This document shows positions 53,222 through 61,646 of a DNA stretch of 64,000 nt, in pieces. Source of the stretch: Pseudomonadota bacterium (GTDB taxonomy: Bacteria; Cyanobacteriota; Vampirovibrionia; Obscuribacterales; Obscuribacteraceae). The stretch covers positions 1-64,000 of the forward strand of contig JAJPGY010000013.1 in assembly GCA_021325555.1 (NCBI GenBank). Direction: 5' to 3'. Numbering within the stretch: the first letter of the stretch is position 1; the number at the start of each line of letters is the position of its first letter. The translations under genes were made by a program, and so were the position numbers. The notes beneath the pieces were generated by a model. The model had not been told where the DNA came from and did not search any database. It saw only the letters and a program-made list of their open reading frames with translations.

Positions 53222-54232
53222 ATGGATAATCGAAGTAGCCCCACCGCCGGAGGCAACCCCTTGAAAGCGACAACGACACCGCGACGTCACCGGTTTTGCG
53301 GGCCGACAGGCAAGGCGGTGTCCGCTGCCTGCCTGGCCGTCATCACGTCGCTTGCCGCCGCCTGCCCGGCACCGTCCCAGAAGACCGGCTATCCGGTGGC
53401 AGCCGGCCGGCCCGGGGAGGAGACGGCGCCGTCACGCTTCTACCCGCCGCCGCCGCAGCGCTTCTCCACCACGCTGACCATCGATGGCGAGCCGGCCCGG
53501 GTCGACCTGTTCGGCAGGAGCTACCGGGGCGTCCGCATCACCATGGTCGGTGCCCGCGGGCTGGGGGCGACGGCCGGTCTGGCGGTCGGCGACGTGCTTT
53601 TGTCGCTCAACGGTCAGGAGGTGGACAGCGCCGAGGGCGTGGACGCGCTTTTGAACCGGACGCCGTCCGGCGACCTCAACGTGGTTGCGGCCAGGCGGTT
53701 CGATGACGGCTTGCGGCTGGTCGAGAACCGGATCAGGTATCGCAACCCGCTCACCGAGTATGCAGGCGCGGACGGCAGCCGGCTGGCCGTCGAGGCTGCC
53801 GATTGCCAGCGGATCGAGCAGGAGACGCTGGCTCTCATGAACGCGGACCGGGCCCGCCAGTCCCCGCCGGCGCCACCGCTCCAGCCAAGCCGCACCCTGC
53901 AGCGCATTGCCCGCGACTACGCAGCCGACATGGTCAGGCGCGGATTCTTCAGCCACACCGACCCGGACGGCCGGGACGTCACCTGGCGGCTCGCCCCGGC
54001 CCACGTGGAGAGCGGCTATGCGGAGAACCTCTTTGAAGGCACCGGGCAAGCGGCGGCAGTGGAGCGTTACTTCCTGTCCGAGCCGGCCGGGGTGCCGGGC
54101 AATCACCGGGACAACATCCTCAACCCCGGCTTTGCCTGGGTGGGCGTCGGCTGCGCCACAAGGGCCGATGGCAGCATGGTGGTGGTGGAGGAGTTCTCCC
54201 GCGACAGACCTGCCGAGCAGGCATCCAGGTGA
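53222..54232 (+). CDS. Secreted PDZ plus CAP/SCP-domain protein
   Basis: The product is 336 aa from ATG 53222. A hydrophobic signal segment (AVSAACLAVITSLAAAC) may end in a lipidated Cys. Residues about 85-155 are PDZ-like (GATAGLAVGDVLLSLNGQEVDSAEGVDALL). Residues about 190-330 are a CAP domain with LMNADRARQ, RDYAADMVRRGFFSHTDPDG, YAENLF and GNHRDNILNPGFAWVGVGC. The CAP His and Glu residues (SHTDP, AENLF) are present. The fusion suggests a regulated or substrate-recruiting envelope protein. The frame is open to GTG 53213. Confidence 0.82.
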   Translation: MDNRSSPTAGGNPLKATTTPRRHRFCGPTGKAVSAACLAVITSLAAACPAPSQKTGYPVAAGRPGEETAPSRFYPPPPQRFSTTLTIDGEPARVDLFGRSYRGVRITMVGARGLGATAGLAVGDVLLSLNGQEVDSAEGVDALLNRTPSGDLNVVAARRFDDGLRLVENRIRYRNPLTEYAGADGSRLAVEAADCQRIEQETLALMNADRARQSPPAPPLQPSRTLQRIARDYAADMVRRGFFSHTDPDGRDVTWRLAPAHVESGYAENLFEGTGQAAAVERYFLSEPAGVPGNHRDNILNPGFAWVGVGCATRADGSMVVVEEFSRDRPAEQASR

Positions 54233-54386
54233 CGAGCAGGCGCGATGCCCGGCCTGACCGTCCGGGCGCCGACGGGTCAGGAGCGCTTGATTTCCGGCGG
54301 CGAAGCTGAGCAAAATCTTCGCCGGGCCGCTGCCGGGTCCGGCGCTCTACCTGCCCGCCCGCGGATCTCCGGCGGTGATAAGAAGA

Positions 54387-54392
54387 TATAAT
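54387..54392 (+). promoter_or_regulatory. Putative -10 box of the aromatic-acid operon
   Basis: TATAAT lies 30 nt before the first gene of the operon, in a 189-nt intergenic region. No good -35 is seen. Transcription would start near 54399. Confidence 0.45.
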
Positions 54393-54421
54393 TCTGGTTC
54401 ACCCCCAAAGCACCATAGGCC

Positions 54422-55789
54422 GTGGCGCTCAACCTAGACGTTTTCATGTGGAACAGGCAGCTCGAATGCATGAGGCGCGACGAGCTGGAGGCGCTTCAGC
54501 TTGCCCGGCTCCGGGGCGTGCTGGAGCGCCTGCAGGCGCGGGTGCCCTTTTACCGGGATAAGCTGCGCGCAGCCGGCGTCACCGCCGATTCGGTGAAGAC
54601 GGCAGCCGATCTGGCCCGCCTGCCCTTCACCGGCAAGGGCGACCTGCGTGACAACTACCCGTACGGGCTTTTCGCCGTGGAGCTCTCGGAGCTCAAGCGG
54701 CTCCACGCCTCGTCGGGCACCAGGGGCAAACCAACACTGGTCGGCTACACGGCCGCCGACCTGGAGGCCTGGGCGGAGGTGTGCGCGCGCTCGCTGGCCG
54801 CCGCCGGGGTCAGGCCGGGCGACATCCTGCACAACAGCTACGGCTACGGCCTGTTTACCGGCGGCCTGGGCATCCACTACGGCGCCGAGAAGCTGGGCGC
54901 GGTGGTTGTCCCCGCATCCGGTGGCAAGACCAGCCAGCAGGCGACCTTGTTGCAGGATCTGGGAGCCCGCGTGCTCTGCGCGACCCCTTCCTACGCGCTC
55001 AACCTGGCCTTCACCCTGGACGAGATGGGCATAAGAGCCGAGCAGCTCAAGCTGGAGGTCGGCATCTTCGGCGCCGAGCCCTGGACCGAGGAGCTCAGGG
55101 CTCAGATCGAGCAGCAACTGCGGATCACGGCCCTGGACATTTACGGCCTGAGCGAGGTCATGGGCCCCGGCGTCTCGATGGAGTGCCGGGAGGCCAGGGA
55201 GGGGCTGCACATCTGGGAGGATCATTTCCTGGCCGAGATTGTCGACCCGCGCTCGGGCGAGCCACTGCCGCCGGGAGAGGAAGGCGAGCTTGTCTTCACG
55301 AACCTCTGCAAAGAGGGGCTGCCGCTTCTGCGCTACCGCACGGGCGACGTCTCGGCGCTCATAGCCGAGCCGTGCCGCTGCGGAAGAACCATGATGCGGA
55401 TGCGGCGGGTGCGCGGCCGGCTGGACGACATGCTGATCATCCGCGGCGTCAATGTTTACCCTTCGGAGATCGAGCGCGAGCTTCTGCGCATAGACGGGCT
55501 TTCGCCGCACTACCAGCTGGTCGTGGACAGGCAGCGGGCGCTAGACACCCTGGATGTGCAGATCGAGGTGACCGAGGAGTTGATCGCCCGCTGGGGACGG
55601 ATCGAGAACGGCGGGCTGGAGCTCACCCGGCTCACCGACCGCGTGGTCTTTCTGCTCAGGCAGACGATGGGGCTGACCGCCAGGGTGACCCTGCTCGCCC
55701 CCCGCTCGCTTACGCGGAGCGATGGCAAGGCGGTGCGCGTGATCGATCGCCGGAGCGCAAGCGCCGGGCAGTCCGGGGGCGGGCAATGA
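54422..55789 (+). CDS. paaK: Phenylacetate-CoA ligase family enzyme
   Basis: The AMP-forming ligase makes aryl-CoA from an aromatic acid, ATP and CoA. The 455-aa product has FMWNRQLECMRRDEL (PaaK start), the P-loop LHASSGTRGKPT, YGLSEVMGPGVSMEC, LRYRTGDVSAL and the C-terminal RGRLDDMLIIRGVNVYPSEIE with a catalytic Lys in SDGKAVRV. The GTG start at 54422 has a weak site, and ATG 54446 is an alternative. Its stop overlaps the next start (ATGA). Downstream hydratase genes support an aromatic-degradation role. Confidence 0.88.
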   Translation: MALNLDVFMWNRQLECMRRDELEALQLARLRGVLERLQARVPFYRDKLRAAGVTADSVKTAADLARLPFTGKGDLRDNYPYGLFAVELSELKRLHASSGTRGKPTLVGYTAADLEAWAEVCARSLAAAGVRPGDILHNSYGYGLFTGGLGIHYGAEKLGAVVVPASGGKTSQQATLLQDLGARVLCATPSYALNLAFTLDEMGIRAEQLKLEVGIFGAEPWTEELRAQIEQQLRITALDIYGLSEVMGPGVSMECREAREGLHIWEDHFLAEIVDPRSGEPLPPGEEGELVFTNLCKEGLPLLRYRTGDVSALIAEPCRCGRTMMRMRRVRGRLDDMLIIRGVNVYPSEIERELLRIDGLSPHYQLVVDRQRALDTLDVQIEVTEELIARWGRIENGGLELTRLTDRVVFLLRQTMGLTARVTLLAPRSLTRSDGKAVRVIDRRSASAGQSGGGQ

Positions 55790-56298
55790 AGCCCGGGCTT
55801 AAAGCAGGTCAGACTGCCGAGCTCGAGGTGAAGGTGGGCCGGGAGATGGTGGCCGCCTTCGGAGGCGTGACCGTGCACGGGCTGTATTCCACCTCCTGGC
55901 TCGTCCATCACATGGAGTGGGTGGCGAGAAAGACGATCGTGCCCTATCTGGAGCCGGACGAGGAGGGGGTAGGCTGCGGCGTCCAGGTTGCCCATATTAT
56001 GCCCACCATCCCCGGGATGACGGTCACCCTGAAAGCCACCGTATCCGATATCAGGGGGAACAAGGTCGTCTGCCAGGTGGAGGCCTTCAACCCGCGGGGC
56101 AAGATCGCCTGCGGCTCGGTTACCCAGGCGGTCGTGGGCAAAGACTGGCTGTCCCGCAAGATAGATGAGCTGTCGCCCGTCCACCCGATGCCCGGACACA
56201 GCGAATCGCCCGGGCCCGGGTTGTCCGCCCGTGATCCCGCTCCTACCTGCGAGAGCACCGTTCGCCCAAACAAGAGGAAGGAAAAATGGTCAAGTTAA
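55786..56298 (+). CDS. Hotdog-fold thioesterase (FlK/PaaI-like)
   Basis: The product is 170 aa. VNGREMVAAFGGVTVHG-like start (GREMVAAFGGVTVHGLYSTS), LVHHMEWVARKTIVPYL and GVQVAHIMPTIPGMTVTLKATV, followed by FNPRGKIACGSVTQAVV, are typical of fluoroacetyl-CoA-thioesterase-like hotdog enzymes. It probably releases dead-end acyl-CoA esters. The last 45 residues are a Pro/Ser-rich tail. It overlaps paaK by 4 nt and the EthD gene by 13 nt. Confidence 0.82.
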   Translation: MKPGLKAGQTAELEVKVGREMVAAFGGVTVHGLYSTSWLVHHMEWVARKTIVPYLEPDEEGVGCGVQVAHIMPTIPGMTVTLKATVSDIRGNKVVCQVEAFNPRGKIACGSVTQAVVGKDWLSRKIDELSPVHPMPGHSESPGPGLSARDPAPTCESTVRPNKRKEKWSS

Positions 56299-56606
56299 TC
56301 GCACTCTACAAGAAGCCTGAGAACCCCGCCGAGTTCGATCGCCTTTATTTCGAGAGCCACCTGCCGCTGGCCCGGAAGATGCCCGGGTTGCAAAAGGCTG
56401 ATGTCTCCAAGATTACGGGCGCCCCCCAGGGAGACTGCGAATACTACATGGTCGCCCAGCTCTACTTCGACAGCATGGAAGCGCTCACGGCGGCCATGTC
56501 CTCGGAGGAGGGACGGGCGGCGGCTCGGAACCTGATGAGCTTCGCCAGAGGGCTGGTGTCCATGATGTTTGCCGAGGAGGTCGCCCCGGTATCGGTGGCG
56601 GGCTGA
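56286..56606 (+). CDS. EthD-family small protein
   Basis: The product is 106 aa. LIALYKKPENPAEFDRLYFESHLPLARKMPG is the EthD dimeric ferredoxin-like fold, with the strand FDSMEALTAAMSSEEGRAA near the end. EthD proteins accompany degradation pathways and may act as isomerases or decarboxylases. GAGGAAGGAAAA precedes ATG 56286, which overlaps the thioesterase end. Confidence 0.85.
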   Translation: MVKLIALYKKPENPAEFDRLYFESHLPLARKMPGLQKADVSKITGAPQGDCEYYMVAQLYFDSMEALTAAMSSEEGRAAARNLMSFARGLVSMMFAEEVAPVSVAG

Positions 56607-56662
56607 CCCCGGAGGCGGTCGCCCGGAAAAAGCAGTGACAGGCGCACAAGCGAGGCCAGGAG

Positions 56663-57628
56663 ATGGGACAAACTGAGACATTCTGGACCGGTGCCCCGCC
56701 CGAATCTTACGGATTCCAGCGGATCATCTACGAGAAAAAAGGCTACACGGCCACCATCACCATCAACCGCCAGGAGGTGCTCAACTGCTTCGACCTGGCC
56801 ACCCTGCACGAGCTCGGCCAGGCGTTTCAGGACGCCGCCAACGACGACGCCGTCTCGGTTGTGGTTGTGACCGGGGCCGGCGAAAAGGCGTTCTGCACCG
56901 GCGCCGATCTCAAGGAGCAGGAAGAGCAGATCCTGGGCAAACCGAACCAGTACTACAAGTGGATGTACGCTTTCATCGAGATGCACGACCGGCTGCGCAA
57001 CATCGGCAAGCCGACCATTGCCCGCCTGAATGGCATGGTGGTCGGCGGCGGCAACGAGCTCAACATGGCCTGCGACCTGGCGGTCGCCGCCGATCACGTG
57101 ACCATAAGACAGGTCGGCGCCGCCCGCGGCAGCGTCGCCGCCGGCGGTGCCACCCAGTGGCTGCCGCTTATCGTGGGCGACCGGCGCGCGCGGGAGATGC
57201 TGCTTCTCTGCGAGCCGATCGACGCCTACACGGCGCTCGACTGGGGGCTGGTCAACCAGGTGGTGCCGGCTTCCATGCTGGAGGCGGCGGTGGGCGACCT
57301 GGCCGAGAAGCTCTACAACAAGCTGCCGGAGTGCACGCGCTACACCAAGCAGCAGCTCAATTTCTGGCGCGACCTGTCCTGGGCTCTGACCATCGGGCAC
57401 GCCCGCGACTGGCTCACCCTGCACGCGGGCTCCCTGGAAACAGCCGAAGGGCTCAGGTCCTTCCGCAGCAAAAGCCCGGTGCCGTATCCGCGGATACACT
57501 GCCAGGAGGCCGGACCCCAGTCGCTGTTTGCCGCCAACGCCGAGCTGGTGGCCTGCGCCTCCTGCCAGGCGCAGCAAGCGGCCGCCTTTGCCTTCTGCGG
57601 CATGTGCGGCCAGCAACTGAATCCATAA
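56663..57628 (+). CDS. Enoyl-CoA hydratase/hydrolase with C-terminal zinc ribbon
   Basis: The product is 321 aa. The crotonase core is visible in CTGADLKEQ, MVVGGGNELNMACDLAVAAD (oxyanion loop and Glu) and GAARGSVAAGGATQWLPLIVGDRRAREML. The last block resembles 6-oxocyclohex-1-ene-1-carbonyl-CoA hydrolases and BadI more than simple hydratases. Residues about 295-318 (CASCQAQQAAAFAFCGMCG) are a double-CxxC zinc ribbon, not normal for this family. The start has GAGG 7 nt upstream. Ring cleavage is an inference. Confidence 0.8.
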   Translation: MGQTETFWTGAPPESYGFQRIIYEKKGYTATITINRQEVLNCFDLATLHELGQAFQDAANDDAVSVVVVTGAGEKAFCTGADLKEQEEQILGKPNQYYKWMYAFIEMHDRLRNIGKPTIARLNGMVVGGGNELNMACDLAVAADHVTIRQVGAARGSVAAGGATQWLPLIVGDRRAREMLLLCEPIDAYTALDWGLVNQVVPASMLEAAVGDLAEKLYNKLPECTRYTKQQLNFWRDLSWALTIGHARDWLTLHAGSLETAEGLRSFRSKSPVPYPRIHCQEAGPQSLFAANAELVACASCQAQQAAAFAFCGMCGQQLNP

Positions 57629-57641
57629 GAGGAGAAACGGA

Positions 57642-58424
57642 ATGATGACCTTGACCAACAAGAATATCCGAAGCGAGAAGGAGGGCCAGATAGGGCTCGT
57701 CAGGCTGAACCGGCCCCAGGTGTTGAACGCGCTCTCCTGCGAGCTGATGGACGAGCTGGTGGCCGCCATCGAGGAGTTCGACCGCGACGACGAGGTGCGC
57801 GTGATCATCCTGACCGGCAACGAGAAAGCCTTCGCCGCCGGCGCCGACATCAAGGAGATGTCCGGCGAGGGCACGGTAAGCATCATGCTCAAGGATCGCT
57901 TCGCCACCTGGGACCGCATCCGCAACGTGAAAAAGCCGATCGTGGCGGCCGTCTCCGGCTACGCGCTGGGCGGCGGCTGCGAGCTGGCGATGAGCTGCGA
58001 CATCATCATCGCCTCGGAGAGCGCCCAGTTCGGCCAGCCGGAGATAAACATAGGCGTCATCCCCGGTGCCGGCGGCACGCAGCGTCTGACCCGGGTGGTG
58101 GGAAAGCACAAGGCGATGGAGATGATCCTCACCGGGCGCCCGATCACAGCCCGGGAAGCCCACGAGCTCGGGCTGGTGAACAAGGTGGTGCCGGTGGAAA
58201 TCTACCTGGAGGCGGCGCGCGAGGTGGCCCGCGAGATCGCCAAGAAGTCGCCGCTCGCCGTGCGCCTGGCCAAGGAGGCGGTACTGAAGGCCTTCGACGG
58301 CTCGCTCACCGAGGGGCTTGTTTTCGAGCGCAAGAACTTCTACATGCTCTTTTCTTCCGAGGACCAGAAGGAGGGCATGCGCGCCTTTCTGGAAAAGCGT
58401 CCGGCCAGCTTCACCGGGCGCTAG
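57642..58424 (+). CDS. paaF: Enoyl-CoA hydratase
   Basis: The product is 260 aa. Crotonase features are FAAGADIKEM, SGYALGGGCELAMSCD with the first catalytic Glu, and FGQPEINIGVIPGAGGTQRLTR with the second. Both Glu are present, so it is a true hydratase. GAGGAG precedes ATG 57642. The position between the crotonase with zinc ribbon and the PaaG gene fits the PaaF step (2,3-dehydroadipyl-CoA hydration), but crotonyl-CoA hydratase activity is equally possible. Confidence 0.85.
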   Translation: MMTLTNKNIRSEKEGQIGLVRLNRPQVLNALSCELMDELVAAIEEFDRDDEVRVIILTGNEKAFAAGADIKEMSGEGTVSIMLKDRFATWDRIRNVKKPIVAAVSGYALGGGCELAMSCDIIIASESAQFGQPEINIGVIPGAGGTQRLTRVVGKHKAMEMILTGRPITAREAHELGLVNKVVPVEIYLEAAREVAREIAKKSPLAVRLAKEAVLKAFDGSLTEGLVFERKNFYMLFSSEDQKEGMRAFLEKRPASFTGR

Positions 58425-58508
58425 GCCGCGGGCCGGCTTGCCGGCAGGCCCCCGGGCGGCGCCCCGCCCGTGTCCCGGCAACATCGTTCAACACAGGGAG
58501 ACAACACC

Positions 58509-59306
58509 ATGCCTGAAGAAAATATCCTGGTCAGCGAGCAGAAGGAAGCCGTGCGGGTGATCACGCTCAATCGTCCCGACAAGCTCAACTCCTTCAACGA
58601 CGAGCTGACGTTCAAACTGCAGGACGCGCTCAAGGAAGCCGAGAAGGACGAAAGCACGCGGGCCGTTGTCATAACCGGGGCCGGCAGGGGTTTCTGCGCC
58701 GGCCAGGACCTGCAAGACAGGAACATCAGCGAGGCGGGCGGGCAGCGGCCGTCGCTGGGCGACTCGATAAGGCGGCGCTACAACCCGATCGTAATAAGGA
58801 TCCGGCGCATGGAGAAGCCGGTAATTGCCGCCGTCAATGGTGTCGCCGCCGGTGCCGGCGCCAGCCTGGCCTTCGCCTGCGATCTCCGCATCGCAGCCGA
58901 CAGCGCCGCCTTCATTCAGTCCTTCACCAGGGTAGGGCTCATCCCCGACTCCGGCTCCACCTTCTTCCTTCCCCGTTTGATCGGGCTGACCAGGGCGCTC
59001 GAGCTCATGTACACGGCCGAGAAGCTGGAAGCCGCCGAGGCGCTTGCCCTGGGCCTGGTCAACAAGGTGGTTTCAGCCGACAAGCTGATGGCCGAGGCGC
59101 TGGAGTTCGCCGGGCGTCTGGCCCAGGGACCGACCAAGGCCTATGGCCTGACCAAGCGGGCCGTCAACAGGGTGGTCTTTGCCGATCTCGAGGAGCTTCT
59201 CGACTACGAGGCCAGCCTGCAGGAGATTGCCGGACGGTCGGACGACTTTCAGGAAGGGGTAAGGGCCTTCGTCGAGAAACGGCAGCCGGTCTATTCCGGC
59301 AAGTAG
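58509..59306 (+). CDS. paaG: 1,2-epoxyphenylacetyl-CoA isomerase
   Basis: The product is 265 aa from ATG 58509 (GGGAG upstream). NGVAAGAGASLAFACDLRIA and FIQSFTRVGLIPDSGSTFFLPRLIG are the PaaG hallmark, with Asp in place of the second hydratase Glu. PaaG isomerises ring-epoxide to oxepin-CoA and also double bonds. PaaABCE monooxygenase genes are not in the window, so this operon may serve another aromatic or alicyclic acid. Confidence 0.85.
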   Translation: MPEENILVSEQKEAVRVITLNRPDKLNSFNDELTFKLQDALKEAEKDESTRAVVITGAGRGFCAGQDLQDRNISEAGGQRPSLGDSIRRRYNPIVIRIRRMEKPVIAAVNGVAAGAGASLAFACDLRIAADSAAFIQSFTRVGLIPDSGSTFFLPRLIGLTRALELMYTAEKLEAAEALALGLVNKVVSADKLMAEALEFAGRLAQGPTKAYGLTKRAVNRVVFADLEELLDYEASLQEIAGRSDDFQEGVRAFVEKRQPVYSGK

Positions 59307-59314
59307 GGGCGGCT

Positions 59315-61618
59315 TCAGATCCGGATCTGCGGGTTCGGCGGTCGCAGGCGCGCCAGCTCTTTCTCGGCCGAGGCCGCCTGCTCGTGGCGCCCGAGGCGGC
59401 GCCAGACCGCTGCGCGGTCGGCCGCCAGCCGCAGTTCGAGGTAGAGCCTCACCGGCGGCCCGCCCGCGATAAGCGAGCCGGCGCGGACAACGAGCGGCTC
59501 CGCCTCGGCCGCCCTGTTTGTCGCCATCAAGACCCGCGCCTTGCGGTCGAGGGCCTCGGCCAGGGTGGGGCGGATGCCGGGGTCTTTGTCGGCTTCCAGA
59601 AGCCTGATTGCCCGGTCGAGCAACTCCTCGGCCTGCTTCGGTCTCCGGAGGCGCAGGTTCACCTCCGCCAAATCCGAACAGAGCACGGGCGGCCAGGTGG
59701 CGGTCTCCCCGGCGGCGGCACAAGAATCGTCCATCTCCTTTTGCGCCAGCTCACGGTTGCCGGCCTCGACGGCGCACAGCGGCAGCCAGCGCCTGGCGTT
59801 GGCCCGGTAGACCTGCGATACAGCGTCTTTGCTCCCGGCTACCTTGAGCAGGCGCCGGCAGATGACGGCCACCCGCTCCGGCGCGCCGAGCCCGAGAAGC
59901 CTGTCGGCCAGGTAATTGAGCAGCTCGGCCCGGGTCCCGGCCTCCTTGAGCCGGTCCACCTCGGCAAGCATCGTGTCGAGCTGGGAATCGAACCGCCTCC
60001 TGTCACCGTCGAGCCAGAGAGCATAACAGAGGCGGGCCCTCGAAATGGCCGCCACGCGCGGGTCCAGCGACAGCCCGGCATCCGCGGTCTGCTGCCATGC
60101 CTGCAGGGCGCAGCTGGCCGCCGCCCCGGCCTGGGCATAGTCGTGGCAGGCTATGTAAGCGTCCACCAGCCGGTCCTCAAACAGGGCCACCGGCATGGGA
60201 TCACCGGCAGCCCGGACAATTCCCAGGCCCCGCTCGAGCAAGTCCCGCGCCTGACCGGCTTTTCCTTCGCTCTGGCAGAGCTCGGCCAGATCCAGGAGCG
60301 GCCAGATTCTGTCGGCATAATCCCTGCAGCCCGGGCTATCCATCATCCGGATGGCCTGCCTGTACTGGGGCTCCGCGCGACGGTACATCCTCAACGACTT
60401 ATAGGCGTCCGCCAGCTTCCATGCCGCGCGGGCAAAGCCGCTGTCGGCAGGCCCGATTCCTCTTTCCTGGAAGCTGGCGATCGTCTCCAGGAGGCGTCGC
60501 GCTTTATCCTCCTCATGCTGCTGCAGCTTACGCTCGGCAATCGGCAAAAGAACTGCCATGGCCAGAAGGTACTGCCGCCGGCAGGCAGCCCTGTCCCCGG
60601 CAGCCCAGTAAAGATCGCCTATCCGCTTGCGGGCGAAGCCCAGCTCCACGGATGACGCGCCGGCTTCCGGTCCCGAGGACCAAAGGAGCCGCTCGTATGC
60701 CTGTGCCGCCTGCCGGTAGTGGTGAAGATTCTCTTCGAGGCGGGCCACACGGCCGAGGGGGCCCGCCAGCGCCGGATCGTTGCCGGAAGCCTTCTGCTCC
60801 CGCACCAACAGCTCCGTGTAGGCCAGCAGCAGCCTGCCCTGATCGGTAAAGAGCAGGGCTGCCGTTGCCGCGGGAAGCACCATCAGCAATACTGCTGCCG
60901 TCGCGCTGGCGCGCCAGCGCGGGCCGGAGCGACGCCGGTTGCGGCCGCCTTCGCCGGCCCGCAGGGCATCAAGGGCTGATTTCAGTTCATCAATGCCTTG
61001 ATCTGCCCCGGCCCCGCCCTGCCTGCAAGCGTTGTCCAGGGCGGCGGACAGGGACCGCGGAAGCCTCTCCGGCAGCGCCGCGCGCATGATGGCGGTCAGC
61101 GCGCGAAGATCGGCGCCACAGTCCGGGACCGGGTTGGACATCTCGCTGAAACCGACAATCTTGGCCGTCTCCTGCCCGTGGTCGCCTGCAACGAGCATTA
61201 TGCTTGCCGGGCTAAGATCGCCGTGGGCGACTCCCAGCCGGTGCGCATAAGACAGGGCCGCGCAGACCTGGGAGAACACGGCTGCCGCCCTGGCCAGGGT
61301 GAAAGACCGGCCCCCGGCCGTCACCGTGGAAAGAGCGGCTCCGGCCACATACTCCATGACCAGGAAGCTCTCGCCACCGGCGGTGATACCGAATTCCTCC
61401 AGCCTGGCGATGTTCGGGTGGGCGAGCGCCGACAGCGCCTTCAGCCGCTCCTGAAGGCTGGCAAGCCTGTACCCGCCCGGCACAAGCTCGGGCTTGAGGA
61501 CCTTGACCGCCACCGTGCGGTCCATCAGCCGGTGTCTGCCGCTGTAGACGGTGCCGTGCCGGCCGCGGGCGATCACCGCCTGGATCTCGTAGCGTCCGTC
61601 GAGGACCTCTCCTACCAT
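59315..61618 (-). CDS. TPR protein with degenerate Ser/Thr kinase domain (pseudokinase)
   Basis: The product is 767 aa from ATG 61618. A kinase-like domain spans about 1-205, with G-loop ARGRHGTV (17-24), Lys39 in VAVKVLK and hinge VMEYV. The catalytic loop reads HGDLSPAS (132-139) instead of HRDLKPxN. DFG is replaced by G156-F-S158, and the activation segment is nearly absent (it moves straight to ADLRAL). A membrane helix follows (about 232-252, SATAAVLLMVLPAATAALLF), then about 500 residues of TPR-like helices outside. It probably transmits signals without phosphorylating. It is the last gene of the ligA operon. Confidence 0.85.
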   Translation of the reverse strand: MVGEVLDGRYEIQAVIARGRHGTVYSGRHRLMDRTVAVKVLKPELVPGGYRLASLQERLKALSALAHPNIARLEEFGITAGGESFLVMEYVAGAALSTVTAGGRSFTLARAAAVFSQVCAALSYAHRLGVAHGDLSPASIMLVAGDHGQETAKIVGFSEMSNPVPDCGADLRALTAIMRAALPERLPRSLSAALDNACRQGGAGADQGIDELKSALDALRAGEGGRNRRRSGPRWRASATAAVLLMVLPAATAALLFTDQGRLLLAYTELLVREQKASGNDPALAGPLGRVARLEENLHHYRQAAQAYERLLWSSGPEAGASSVELGFARKRIGDLYWAAGDRAACRRQYLLAMAVLLPIAERKLQQHEEDKARRLLETIASFQERGIGPADSGFARAAWKLADAYKSLRMYRRAEPQYRQAIRMMDSPGCRDYADRIWPLLDLAELCQSEGKAGQARDLLERGLGIVRAAGDPMPVALFEDRLVDAYIACHDYAQAGAAASCALQAWQQTADAGLSLDPRVAAISRARLCYALWLDGDRRRFDSQLDTMLAEVDRLKEAGTRAELLNYLADRLLGLGAPERVAVICRRLLKVAGSKDAVSQVYRANARRWLPLCAVEAGNRELAQKEMDDSCAAAGETATWPPVLCSDLAEVNLRLRRPKQAEELLDRAIRLLEADKDPGIRPTLAEALDRKARVLMATNRAAEAEPLVVRAGSLIAGGPPVRLYLELRLAADRAAVWRRLGRHEQAASAEKELARLRPPNPQIRI

Positions 61619-61646
61619 CCGCTCATCGCGCACGGCACGCCGAGCC

